The notes beneath the pieces are model-generated. The model was not told where the DNA came from. It saw nothing but the letters and a program-made list of their open reading frames with translations, and made no database searches. Made by a program: the position numbers and the translations under genes. A stretch of DNA of 64,000 nucleotides from Streptomyces sp. SID13726 (GTDB lineage: Bacteria > Actinomycetota > Actinomycetes > Streptomycetales > Streptomycetaceae): positions 62,001-126,000 of the forward strand of contig NZ_JAAGLY010000011.1 of assembly GCF_010548375.1 (NCBI RefSeq), in the 5' to 3' direction. This document shows, piece by piece, positions 15,837-24,142 of this stretch (the first letter of the stretch is position 1; each line of letters begins with the position of its first letter).

Positions 15837-18214
15837 TGAGCCGCCCGCACCACCTACGTGTCCCCTCCCCCGCCGGGCCTCCGCTGACCGGGCATCTGCC
15901 CTTCACGGACGCCCCGGGGGTGCCCGACCCGATCGAGGTCACCAGCCGCTGGCTCACCCGTGGCGGCCGCCCCTGGTTCCCGGTCTCCGGCGAGTTCCAC
16001 TACTCCCGCCACCCCGCCGGGGAGTGGGAGGAGGAGCTGCTGAAGATGAAGGCGGGCGGGGTCACCGCCGTCGCGAGCTACCTCATCTGGATCCACCACG
16101 AGGAGGCCGAGGGCCGGCTCCGCTTCGACGGCGACCTCGACCTGCGCCGCTTCGCCGAACTGTGCGCCCGGCACGGCCTGGACTTCATTCCGCGCGTCGG
16201 CCCCTGGTCGCACGCCGAGGTGCGCAACGGCGGCCTGCCCGACTGGCTGATGGCCCGCGACTGCGTGCCCCGCACCGACGATCCCGCCTATCTGGCGGCC
16301 GTACGGCCGTGGTTCGCGGCGATCGCCGAGCAGTTGAGCGGCCTCGACCGGGCGCACGGCGGCCCGATCGTGGCCGTCCAGATCGAGAACGAACTCTACG
16401 ACCAGCCCGGCCATCTGCTGACGCTGAAGCGCATGGCCCAGGAGGCCGGACTCAGCGCACCCCTGTGGACCTCGACCGCCTGGGGCGGGGTCCGACTCCC
16501 GCCGGACGAACTGCTTCCGCTGTACGGCGGCTACACCGAGGCCTTCTGGACCGAGGCCGACGGCGGCTGGCCCGACACCTGCCGCAAGCACTTCTTCTTC
16601 ACCCACCAGCGCGACGACGAGGGCATCGGATCCGACCTGCGCCCGACGACCGTGCGCGGCAGCGAGCCGGACGCCTTCGCGGACCGGTTCCCCTGGGCCA
16701 CCTGCGAGTTGGGCGGCGGCATGGCGGTGTCGTACCACCGGCGGCCGTACGTCGACCCCGACGACATCGGCGCCCTCGGCCTCACCAAGATCGGCTGCGG
16801 CTCGGTCTGGCAGGGCTACTACATGTTCCACGGCGGCACCAACCCGGCGGGCGAGCTGAGCACCCTCCAGGAGTCGCACGCCACCGGCTACCCGAACGAC
16901 CTGCCGGTCCTGACGTACGACTTCCAGGCCCCGCTCGGCGAGTACGGCCAGTACCGGCGCACGTATCACGAACTCCGGCTCCAGCACTTGCTGTTGGCGG
17001 ACTTCGGGGAGCTGATCGCGCCCATGGGGTCGGCGTTGCCGGAGGTCCGGCCGGACGGGCAGTCCGACCGGGACACCCTGCGGTGGGCGGTGCGCGGTGA
17101 CGGCGCCTCGGGCTTCCTGTTCGTCAACAACCACCAGCCGCACGAGCCGCTTCCGGAGCACCGGGACACCTCATTCACGGTCGAATTCACTGACGCGCAG
17201 AGCGAGTTGACCCTGCCCAGTACTCCCGTCACGGTCCCGTCCGGCGCCTACTTCTGCTGGCCGCTCCGGCTGGAGGTGGCCGGGCTGCGGCTGGAGTGGG
17301 CCACGGCCCAGCCGGTGTGCACGGTCGGCGTGGACGGCCGTACGGTCCTGGTGCTGGCCGCGACGGACGGCATCGCGCCCGAACTCGCCCTGGACACGGG
17401 CACGGTGGCGGCGGTCCGCACTCCCACCGGCACCGTCACCCCGGTCGGCGACCGGCTCCTGGTGACGGGGCTGCGCCCCGGCACCGACGCCCTCGTCGAG
17501 GTGGACACCGCGGACGGTGGCCGGGTCGGCCTGCTGGTGCTGGACGCGGCGACGGCCCGTACCGTCTACCGGGGCGAGGCGTGGGGTGCCGAGCGGCTGG
17601 TGCTGTGCGGGGACGGGGTGGTCTTCGACCGGGACGAGGTGCGGCTGCACGGCTCGGGGGCGGCGACGTCGTTCGCCGTGCTGCCCGCGCCTGAGCGGGT
17701 GCCCCTGGTGGACGGGGTGGCTGCGGAGGCGGTCGCGGACGGGGTGTTCACCCGTTACGCGGTCCCGGCGGACGGTGTGGACTCCGCCGTCGGCATCGCC
17801 CTCGTCCGGGCCGCCGGTCCCGCGCCCGAGACCGTGACCGGTGTGCTGGGCCGGGCGAGCGCGCCCGACGGCAAGTACTTCGACACCGTGGCCGCCGAGT
17901 ACCGCGTCGAGGTGCCGGACGACCTGCCGCCCGGGACGCTGCTGCGGCTGCGGTGGAGCGGGGACGTCGGGCGGGCGTACGTGGGCGACACGCTCGTCGC
18001 GGACCAGTTCTTCGCGGGACGGGTCTGGGACATCGGCATGGACCGGCTGCCCGCGAACACCCCGCGCACCGAGGGTCTGCGGGTGCGGGTGCTTCCGCTG
18101 CACGCGCAGGCGCCGGTGTACCTGCCCGAGCAGGCGGACGGTGAGCGGGGGCAGGCCGTCGTCACGCACGCCGAGTGGGTCACCCGGCGCACCTGGTCGG
18201 TGCGGGCGGGCTGA
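15836..18214 (+). CDS. second GH35 beta-galactosidase-family enzyme
   Basis: A 792-residue GH35 protein, unlike the first in sequence and longer. The barrel has WFPVSGEFHYSRHPAGEWEEEL; the acid/base is likely Glu186 in VQIENELYD, and the nucleophile probably Glu291 in ATCELGGGM. YYMFHGGTNPAG is the family loop. Two or three beta-sandwich domains fill residues ~430-790. There is no signal peptide. Its pairing with the first GH35 suggests the operon breaks a branched or mixed galactoside needing two specificities. The start overlaps the previous stop by one base. Confidence 0.9.
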   Translation: MSRPHHLRVPSPAGPPLTGHLPFTDAPGVPDPIEVTSRWLTRGGRPWFPVSGEFHYSRHPAGEWEEELLKMKAGGVTAVASYLIWIHHEEAEGRLRFDGDLDLRRFAELCARHGLDFIPRVGPWSHAEVRNGGLPDWLMARDCVPRTDDPAYLAAVRPWFAAIAEQLSGLDRAHGGPIVAVQIENELYDQPGHLLTLKRMAQEAGLSAPLWTSTAWGGVRLPPDELLPLYGGYTEAFWTEADGGWPDTCRKHFFFTHQRDDEGIGSDLRPTTVRGSEPDAFADRFPWATCELGGGMAVSYHRRPYVDPDDIGALGLTKIGCGSVWQGYYMFHGGTNPAGELSTLQESHATGYPNDLPVLTYDFQAPLGEYGQYRRTYHELRLQHLLLADFGELIAPMGSALPEVRPDGQSDRDTLRWAVRGDGASGFLFVNNHQPHEPLPEHRDTSFTVEFTDAQSELTLPSTPVTVPSGAYFCWPLRLEVAGLRLEWATAQPVCTVGVDGRTVLVLAATDGIAPELALDTGTVAAVRTPTGTVTPVGDRLLVTGLRPGTDALVEVDTADGGRVGLLVLDAATARTVYRGEAWGAERLVLCGDGVVFDRDEVRLHGSGAATSFAVLPAPERVPLVDGVAAEAVADGVFTRYAVPADGVDSAVGIALVRAAGPAPETVTGVLGRASAPDGKYFDTVAAEYRVEVPDDLPPGTLLRLRWSGDVGRAYVGDTLVADQFFAGRVWDIGMDRLPANTPRTEGLRVRVLPLHAQAPVYLPEQADGERGQAVVTHAEWVTRRTWSVRAG

Positions 18215-18222
18215 CCTGCCGA

Positions 18223-18249
18223 GAGACCCGGTGCCGCCGCCGGGTCCTC
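18223..18249 (+). terminator. hairpin after the GH35 operon
   Basis: A 7-bp GC stem (GACCCGG/CCGGGTC) with an 8-base loop, extended by a bulged GA/CTC pair, lies just after the second GH35 stop. It may partly separate the operon from the LacI gene 85 bp downstream. Confidence 0.5.
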
Positions 18250-18333
18250 GCGACCGGCCCGCCTATGCTGTGCCACCGGGCGGGCCGGGACCGCCGTAGA
18301 ACCGTCACCCCCCATGTCGAGGAAACCGCCACC

Positions 18334-19401
18334 ATGACGCCAAGCGCCGCCGAGGGAGCCGTGCCGAAGGGGCGCAGCCGCCGCAACTTCGCCGGTGCGC
18401 GTCCGGTGATGGACGACGTGGCCCGGCTGGCCGGGGTCTCCAAGCAGACCGTGTCCCGGGTGCTCAACGAACATCCGTCGGTCCGCCCCGAGACCCGCGA
18501 GGCGGTGCTGACGGCGATGCGGACGCTCGGCTACCGGCCCAGCCGCAGCGCGCGTTCGCTGGCCAGCGGACGGACCCGGATGGTCGGGGTCATCTCGTTC
18601 GACGCGGCCCGCTACGGCCCGGCCGCGATCCTGACCGCGATCAACACCGCGGCCCAGGAGGCGGGTTACCTGCTGAGCTCGATCTCCCTGGACACGGCCG
18701 AGCGGGACACGGTGGTCGAGGCGGTCGACCGGCTGTCGGCCGAGGGCGCGGACGGGGTGATCGCCATCGCCCCGCAGCTGTGGGTGGGCCACACCCTGGC
18801 GGAGACCCGGATCGACACCCCGCTGGTGGTGCTGGAGAACGGCTTCGATACGGAGACCGAGCAGGTCACCGGCGACTCGCGGGCCGGGGCGCGCAAGGCC
18901 ACCGAGCATCTGCTCGGGCTCGGGCACCGGACCGTCTGGCACATCGCGGGCCCGAGCGGCTGGACCTCCGCCGACCACCGGCTGACGAGCTGGCGGTCCA
19001 CCCTGGAGGCGGCCGGCGCTCCGGTGCCCGAGCCGCTGTTCGGCGACTGGAGCGCCGACTCCGGCTACCACCTGGGCCGCCGACTGGCCCGGCGGACGGA
19101 TGTCAGCGCGGTGTTCGTCTCCAACGACCAGATGGCCCTCGGTGTCCTGCACGCCTTCCACGAGGCCGGCCGTTCGGTGCCGGGCGAGATCAGCGTGGTG
19201 GGGTACGACGACATCCCCGAGGCCGCGCATCTGCTGCCGCCGCTGACGACCGTGCGCACCGACTTCGCGGAGATCGGCACCCGGTCCCTGCGGCTCCTGC
19301 TCAGCCGTATCGACGAGAACGCCGAGCCCCCGGGGCCCGAGTCGCTGGTCCCGGTCGACCTCGTGGTCCGCGCGAGCAGCGGCCCGGCGGCCGGCAACTG
19401 A
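18334..19401 (+). CDS. LacI-family transcriptional regulator
   Basis: A 355-residue regulator. After a 25-residue basic tail, the LacI headpiece reads VMDDVARLAGVSKQTVSRVLNEHPSVRPETREAVLTAM, with the hinge GYRPSRSARSLASGRT. A periplasmic-binding-protein-like sensor domain follows (VFVSNDQMALGVLHAFHEAG). It is in the same direction as the GH35 genes and probably represses them at the 16-bp palindrome at 13900-13915 until a galactoside-derived inducer binds. No sugar permease lies in the cluster. Confidence 0.92.
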   Translation: MTPSAAEGAVPKGRSRRNFAGARPVMDDVARLAGVSKQTVSRVLNEHPSVRPETREAVLTAMRTLGYRPSRSARSLASGRTRMVGVISFDAARYGPAAILTAINTAAQEAGYLLSSISLDTAERDTVVEAVDRLSAEGADGVIAIAPQLWVGHTLAETRIDTPLVVLENGFDTETEQVTGDSRAGARKATEHLLGLGHRTVWHIAGPSGWTSADHRLTSWRSTLEAAGAPVPEPLFGDWSADSGYHLGRRLARRTDVSAVFVSNDQMALGVLHAFHEAGRSVPGEISVVGYDDIPEAAHLLPPLTTVRTDFAEIGTRSLRLLLSRIDENAEPPGPESLVPVDLVVRASSGPAAGN

Positions 19402-19419
19402 CTTCCGGGCCTCCCCGCG

Positions 19420-20445
19420 CTACATCCCCGTGGAGGCCCGCACGATCATGTCGATGGGCAGGGTGCGGGTGGTGCCCGGTGGGGCCTCGCCGGAGAGGAT
19501 CTCGCACAGCAGCCGGGCGCATTCCGCGCCCATTTCGCGTGGCCGCAGGTCGAGCGCCGTGATCGGCGGTTCCGCGGTCCGCATCGCCTGGCTGTCGACG
19601 CAGGACGCCAGGAGCAAGTCCGCGCCGACCGTGCGGCCCGCGGCCCGGATCTCGGGCAGGACGGCCGCGGCGGCCCCGTCGGCCGCGCACAGGATCGCGT
19701 CGGTCTCGGGTGTGTCGGCGAGCATCTTCCGTACGACGCCCCGCAGCACCTCCGGCGTGGAGCCGAAGGGCGCCTTGCCGAGGTGGCGGGGGATGCCGTG
19801 CCCGGCGCACCAGCGGGTGTAGGTGCGCTGGAGGGTGAGGGACCAGTCGGAGGTGGTGTCGGAGGCGACGAACGCCGGTCTGCGCGCCCCCGACGTGCGC
19901 AGATGGTCGAGGAGTCCGGTCATGGACGTCTGGTGGTCGGACCGGACGACGCCGGTGGGCGGTCTGTCGCCGATGTAGCGCTCGGCCGTGACGACCGGCA
20001 GACCGGTGTTCATCAGCTGGTCGACGACCGGGTCCTCGGCGACCGGGTCGCACAGGACGAGCCCGTCGGCCTGCGGGACCGTGCCGCGCTGCGGGAGCCG
20101 GCCGGAGGAGACCAGGGTGACGTTGAGGCCGGCACGGGCGGCCTGTTCGGCAACGCCGAAGACGAACGACATGTAGTACTCGGCGCTGGTGAGGAACTCC
20201 GGGATGTGCAGCGCGATGGTGTCCGTCACGGAGGTGCGCAGGCTGCGGGCGCTGCGGTTCGGCGCGTATCCGAGGCGCCGGGCGGCGTCCAGGACGGTCC
20301 GCCGGGTCGCGTCGGAGACCCGGCCGTGGCCGCGCAGCGCGTCCGACGCGGTGGTCTTGGCGACGCCGGCCGCGCGGGCGACGTCGGCGATGGTGGCGGG
20401 CGCGTCCGGTCCGGTCGGCGGGCGGGGAGTCCTGGACGGCCGCAC
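19420..20445 (-). CDS. LacI-family transcriptional regulator
   Basis: A 341-residue LacI protein. The headpiece is ATIADVARAAGVAKTTASDALRGHGRVSDATRRTVLDAA, and the hinge region is GYAPNRSARSLRTSVT. The sensor domain ends TRTLPIDMIVRASTGM. The GTG start at 20445 follows the stop of the large fusion gene by only 3 bp, so the two are co-transcribed. The operator is probably the 18-bp palindrome at 23431-23448, upstream of the fusion gene. It is distinct from the LacI at 18334, with which it converges. Confidence 0.9.
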   Translation of the reverse strand: MRPSRTPRPPTGPDAPATIADVARAAGVAKTTASDALRGHGRVSDATRRTVLDAARRLGYAPNRSARSLRTSVTDTIALHIPEFLTSAEYYMSFVFGVAEQAARAGLNVTLVSSGRLPQRGTVPQADGLVLCDPVAEDPVVDQLMNTGLPVVTAERYIGDRPPTGVVRSDHQTSMTGLLDHLRTSGARRPAFVASDTTSDWSLTLQRTYTRWCAGHGIPRHLGKAPFGSTPEVLRGVVRKMLADTPETDAILCAADGAAAAVLPEIRAAGRTVGADLLLASCVDSQAMRTAEPPITALDLRPREMGAECARLLCEILSGEAPPGTTRTLPIDMIVRASTGM

Positions 20446-20448
20446 GGG

Positions 20449-23394
20449 TCACCAGCCGTAAGTCAGCACGTCGTCCAGCGCGGCAACGAACACGTCGGCG
20501 CTCTCCCTGGTCAGGCACAGCGGCGGCTTGATCTTCAGTACGCACTGCCGGTCCGAGGTCGGCTGGACGATCACCCCGAGCTCCCGCAGCCGGTCGCAGA
20601 TCGCGGCGGTCTCCTCGGTGGCCGGCTCCAGGCTCTCGGCATCCCGCACGAACTCGACGCCCAGGTAGAGGCCGGAGCCGTGCACGGCACCGATCAGCGG
20701 GTGCCGGACGGCGAGTTCCTCCAGCCGCCCCTTCAAGTACCCGCCGACGTCAAGGGCGTTGTCCTGGAGCCGTTCGTCCCGCAGGACGTCCAGCACGGTC
20801 AGCCCGACCACACTGCTGACCGGGCTGCCGCCGGCCGAGGAGAAGAAGTAGCCCTGGCTCCGGTAGGCGTCGGCGATCTCGCGCCGGGTGATCACGGCCC
20901 CGAGCGGATGCCCGTTGCCCATCGCCTTGGCCACGGTGACGATGTCCGGCACTACTCCCTGCTGCTCGAACCCCCAGAAGTGGGTGCCGAGTCGGCCGTA
21001 TCCGACCTGTACCTCGTCGGCGATGCACAGCCCGCCGACGGCACGCGTGGCTTCGTAGACCTGGCGGAGGTAGCCGTCCGGGAGGGGGATGCCGCCCGCG
21101 TTGCCGTAGAAGGGTTCGCAGATGAACGCGGCGGGCCGGTGGCCCTGTTCGGCGAGTTCGGTGATCCGTGCGGCGGCCTCGGGGCCGTACCGTCGCGCCT
21201 CCGTGCCTCGGTGCCGACCGCGGTAGGAGTTGGGGGCGGTGACCGTGTGGACCCAACTGGGCCGTGATGAGGGGGCGTTGGGGTTGTCGGCGATCGAGGT
21301 GGAGACCGCGTCGCCGGCGTACGTCCAGCCGTGGTACGCCTCCTCGACCGCCACCGTGTCCTGCCGTCCGGTCGCCGCCCAGGCCAGCCGCAGGGCGAGG
21401 TCGACCGCCTCGGAGCCGCTGTTGACGAGGAAGACGGTGTCGAGGTCCCGGGGCAGCAGTGCGGTGAGCCGTTCGGAGAGGTCCACCACCGAGCCGTAGT
21501 GGAAGCGGGAGTTGGTGTTCAGGCGACGCCACTGGGCGTGCACGGCGTCGCTCAGCGCGGGGTGTCCGTGGCCGAGGATTGTCACGTTGTTGAGCATGTC
21601 GAGATAGCTGCGGGCGTGGGTGTCGACGAGGTGGTGGCGCCAGCCGCGCTCGATGCGGGGCGGCTGGTCGTAGTAGTGCTCCTGGACGGTGGCGAAGGCG
21701 TGTTCGCGGCGGGCCAGGAGGTCGCCGTCCGTCGCCGGTTCCTCGTCAGGGGCCGTCGCCGGTTCCTCATCAGGGGCCTTGGTGACGAACAGGCCGGTCG
21801 GGTCCGGGCTCACCGCGAGCCAGCCGTCGGACAGGTCCGGCCGGACGAACCTCGGCGGGCGGTGGTCGCCCAGCGTGCACAACTGGAGCCCGAGCGCGTG
21901 CTCGCCGTACGACTCGGCGACGGTACCGAGCAGTTCACCGGCGGCGACCGGGCCGGGGGCGACCCGGCTGTCCACGTCGTGGACCCAGAGGGTGTGCCCC
22001 TCCCCCGACAGGGCCAGGGTGCCGTCGGTGTCGCGGGAGAGCGTGCCGGACCAAGGCGCGTGGACGTCCAGCGGGCCGGGCAGGTACAGCTCCACTCCGA
22101 GGGCACAGGTCGCCCCGCCGGTCGTGGTGTCGACCGCCGTCCGGGTCAGGCGGTGTTCGCCGTGCCGGGTGCGGACGGCCGCCCGCCCGGAGGCCAGGAC
22201 GGCGTCGGCCAGGGCGACTTCGGCGCCGGGGTCGAGCCAGCGGCCCGTGTGCAGCTCCTCGTTCTCCGGCGAGAGGTCGAGCGCGGGTATGTCGTCGGGC
22301 AGGTCCGGCAGCATCCGGTGGGCGGGCACGATCTCCGCCCGGGGCAGGGGCCGGCCGAGTGCCGACGCGAGCTGGGCCGCCATGACCTGAGCCGGTACCG
22401 AGACGGCGGACTCGAACATGGCCCACTCCCGGTCCAGGGCGGCGGACGCGTAGCCGTTGCCGGGGTCCTGGAGGACGTCGTACTGCCCGCTGACCACCAT
22501 GACGGCCGAGCGCAGCACGACGAGCGGCCACAGTACGACCAACTCCGCTTCCGTGAGCGGGCGTTCGGCGTCGAAGGCGCGGACCGCGGGGAGGACGGAC
22601 GCGGGCCCGGCGCCGTGGTGATGCAGTACGGAGGTGCAGGTGACCGCGAGTTCGGCGACGGTCCAGCCGGTGCCGAGGTCGCCGAAGTCGATCACTCCGA
22701 CGGGCATCCGCCGGCCGTCCCTCGCCCTCTCGCAGACGACGTTGTTGTCGGTGACGTCGCCGTGGACGAACTGCACCGGCAGAGCGTCGGCATGGGGTTC
22801 CACCAGCGCGTACGCACTCCGGGCCGCGGTCAGGACCTGGTCGGCGCGGACGCGGTCGGGCCACTGCGGGGCGAGCGTCTCGACGACCGCGAGGGCGTTG
22901 CGCAGGTCCCAGGGGCGGAAGCGGTCGGTCTCCGGCGCGGTGAAGTCGGCGAGGCCCGCGGCGATCCGACCGGCGAGTCCGCCGAGCCGGGCGACGACGG
23001 CGGGCGCGAGATAGCGGCTGTCCATGATCGGCTCACCCGGCACGAACTCCAGGAGCCGACAGGAGAGTTGGGCGCCCTCCGCGGCGAACGGCTGCACCAC
23101 GTCACCGTCGGTCCCGGGCCGGGCCAGGGGCAACCGCAGCTCCGGCAGCGCGGCGGCGAGGTGCTCGACGACAGCGCACTGGGCGCGCAGTTCGGCGGGC
23201 CCGGTGGCGGGGTTGGCGACCTTGAGGACGTACTCCCCCGTCTCCCCGCGCACCCGGTAGTTGCGGTCCTGTTGGCTGCCCAGGTCCCGCAGGGTGCCCC
23301 GCACCCCGAACCGGTCCGCCAGCACGGCCGCCGCGGCGCCCTCGTCGATCGGTGCGACCGGCCGCACCAGCCAGTCCGTGGACGGAAGGCCCAT
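20449..23394 (-). CDS. three-part fusion: APH-type kinase, M23-like domain, class III aminotransferase
   Basis: A 981-residue protein. Residues ~1-345 are an aminoglycoside-phosphotransferase-fold kinase with HGDVTDNN (His211-Asp213, catalytic) and metal site IDFGD (~235-239). Residues ~400-515 resemble a degenerate peptidase-M23/lysostaphin module (HAPWSGTLS, HTLWVHDVDS) that lacks a clear zinc triad. Residues ~560-981 are a class III aminotransferase-fold enzyme with IADEVQVGYGR (~791-801) and PLP-binding Lys823 in TVAKAMGNGHPLG. By analogy with hydroxylysine kinase plus phospho-lyase, it may phosphorylate an amino alcohol and then eliminate phosphate. The substrate is inferred, not shown. 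Confidence 0.88.
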   Translation of the reverse strand: MGLPSTDWLVRPVAPIDEGAAAAVLADRFGVRGTLRDLGSQQDRNYRVRGETGEYVLKVANPATGPAELRAQCAVVEHLAAALPELRLPLARPGTDGDVVQPFAAEGAQLSCRLLEFVPGEPIMDSRYLAPAVVARLGGLAGRIAAGLADFTAPETDRFRPWDLRNALAVVETLAPQWPDRVRADQVLTAARSAYALVEPHADALPVQFVHGDVTDNNVVCERARDGRRMPVGVIDFGDLGTGWTVAELAVTCTSVLHHHGAGPASVLPAVRAFDAERPLTEAELVVLWPLVVLRSAVMVVSGQYDVLQDPGNGYASAALDREWAMFESAVSVPAQVMAAQLASALGRPLPRAEIVPAHRMLPDLPDDIPALDLSPENEELHTGRWLDPGAEVALADAVLASGRAAVRTRHGEHRLTRTAVDTTTGGATCALGVELYLPGPLDVHAPWSGTLSRDTDGTLALSGEGHTLWVHDVDSRVAPGPVAAGELLGTVAESYGEHALGLQLCTLGDHRPPRFVRPDLSDGWLAVSPDPTGLFVTKAPDEEPATAPDEEPATDGDLLARREHAFATVQEHYYDQPPRIERGWRHHLVDTHARSYLDMLNNVTILGHGHPALSDAVHAQWRRLNTNSRFHYGSVVDLSERLTALLPRDLDTVFLVNSGSEAVDLALRLAWAATGRQDTVAVEEAYHGWTYAGDAVSTSIADNPNAPSSRPSWVHTVTAPNSYRGRHRGTEARRYGPEAAARITELAEQGHRPAAFICEPFYGNAGGIPLPDGYLRQVYEATRAVGGLCIADEVQVGYGRLGTHFWGFEQQGVVPDIVTVAKAMGNGHPLGAVITRREIADAYRSQGYFFSSAGGSPVSSVVGLTVLDVLRDERLQDNALDVGGYLKGRLEELAVRHPLIGAVHGSGLYLGVEFVRDAESLEPATEETAAICDRLRELGVIVQPTSDRQCVLKIKPPLCLTRESADVFVAALDDVLTYGW
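21731..21778. repeat. 24-bp in-frame tandem duplication in the fusion gene
   Basis: Two copies of a 24-bp unit differ by one base and encode a PDEEPATA repeat in the linker at about residues 541-556, just before the aminotransferase domain. The length is a multiple of three, so the frame is kept. Confidence 0.8.
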
Positions 23395-23430
23395 GACTCG
23401 CTCCGCTTCCGCGGCGACGCGCCGCTCCCC

Positions 23431-23448
23431 TGCCGGAACGTTCCGGCA
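23431..23448. promoter_or_regulatory. LacI-type operator TGCCGGAACGTTCCGGCA
   Basis: A perfect 18-bp palindrome with a central CG, 36 bp upstream of the fusion-gene start. It is placed to block transcription of the fusion-LacI operon, most likely by the LacI at 19420-20445. Confidence 0.78.
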
Positions 23449-23510
23449 CGCTGTTCGACGACGGTAGGCGGCTGTGTGGGGTGTGGTCAACGGCCGGTTC
23501 GCCGCACCCG

Positions 23511-23618
23511 CGGTGTGGTGGGAGGGGTGCGGCTCGGTCAGACCTGCGGTGGGGTGGAAGGGGTGCGCCCCGGTCAGACCTGCGGTGTGGCGGGAGGCGT
23601 ACGCCCCGGTCAGTCCTG
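23511..23618. repeat. three tandem 36-bp imperfect repeats
   Basis: Units at 23511-23546, 23547-23582 and 23583-23618 share the pattern CGGTGTGG...GTGCG...CGGTCAGACCTG with a few substitutions each. They lie between the fusion-gene start and the end of the upstream gene (23641), in what should be leader or promoter DNA. They encode no obvious protein on the minus strand. Confidence 0.85.
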
Positions 23619-23640
23619 CGCGACCGGCCCTTCGACCGGA

Positions 23641-24036
23641 CTACGTCAAAGCCAGAGGCACCGTGATGGTGAGATGGTCGTCGGTGGTCGGCAGAGCAGT
23701 GGCACGTGCGTTCATACGCGCTGCGAGATGCCCGATCACTCGGCTGGTCAGCTCCTCGTCCCACTCGGCCGTGCCTTCGGGTGGCAGACGCATCTCCTCC
23801 CCGGTCGGCGGGTTGTCACCGAGGTAGCGCGCTGTGTCCATGTTGACGACCCAGCAGGCCAGCGCGATCTTCACCTGCCCGGGCGCCGCCCACTGCGCCC
23901 GTACGTGGGCGCACATGCGGAAGTCGTCGCCGCCGAACGTGACCGTCGTGGAGAACGGCCTGCCCCGCGGGTACTGCCGTATCAGCTCGCGCACCGCCGG
24001 TTCCACCACGGCTCGCGCCATCGGTTCCGTGTACAT
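23641..24036 (-). CDS. hypothetical protein
   Basis: A 131-residue soluble protein starting MYTEPMARAVVEPAVRELIRQ at 24036, where AGGGGGG gives a good ribosome site. An in-frame ATG at 24069 lacks one. The centre is beta-rich (FSTTVTFGGDDFRMCAHVRAQW, VKIALACWVVNMDTARYL). The C-terminal third is helical, then strand-like. I do not recognise the family. The same direction and close position suggest a link with the Rieske and fusion genes, but the 36-bp repeat block and the LacI operator separate it from the latter. Confidence 0.6.
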   Translation of the reverse strand: MYTEPMARAVVEPAVRELIRQYPRGRPFSTTVTFGGDDFRMCAHVRAQWAAPGQVKIALACWVVNMDTARYLGDNPPTGEEMRLPPEGTAEWDEELTSRVIGHLAARMNARATALPTTDDHLTITVPLALT

Positions 24037-24142
24037 CCGCCGCCCCCCTGTCCAGTCGGCCTTCAGCATCCCAGACGGGGCCTGTCACGGACAGATCGGC
24101 TGCCGTCCCGGCCGTTTCCCCGGCGTGGGCGAGATCCCCTTG

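Noticed and set aside
23511..23618. A short CRISPR-like array.
   Set aside because: The three 36-bp units are contiguous, with no unique spacers, and no cas genes lie nearby.
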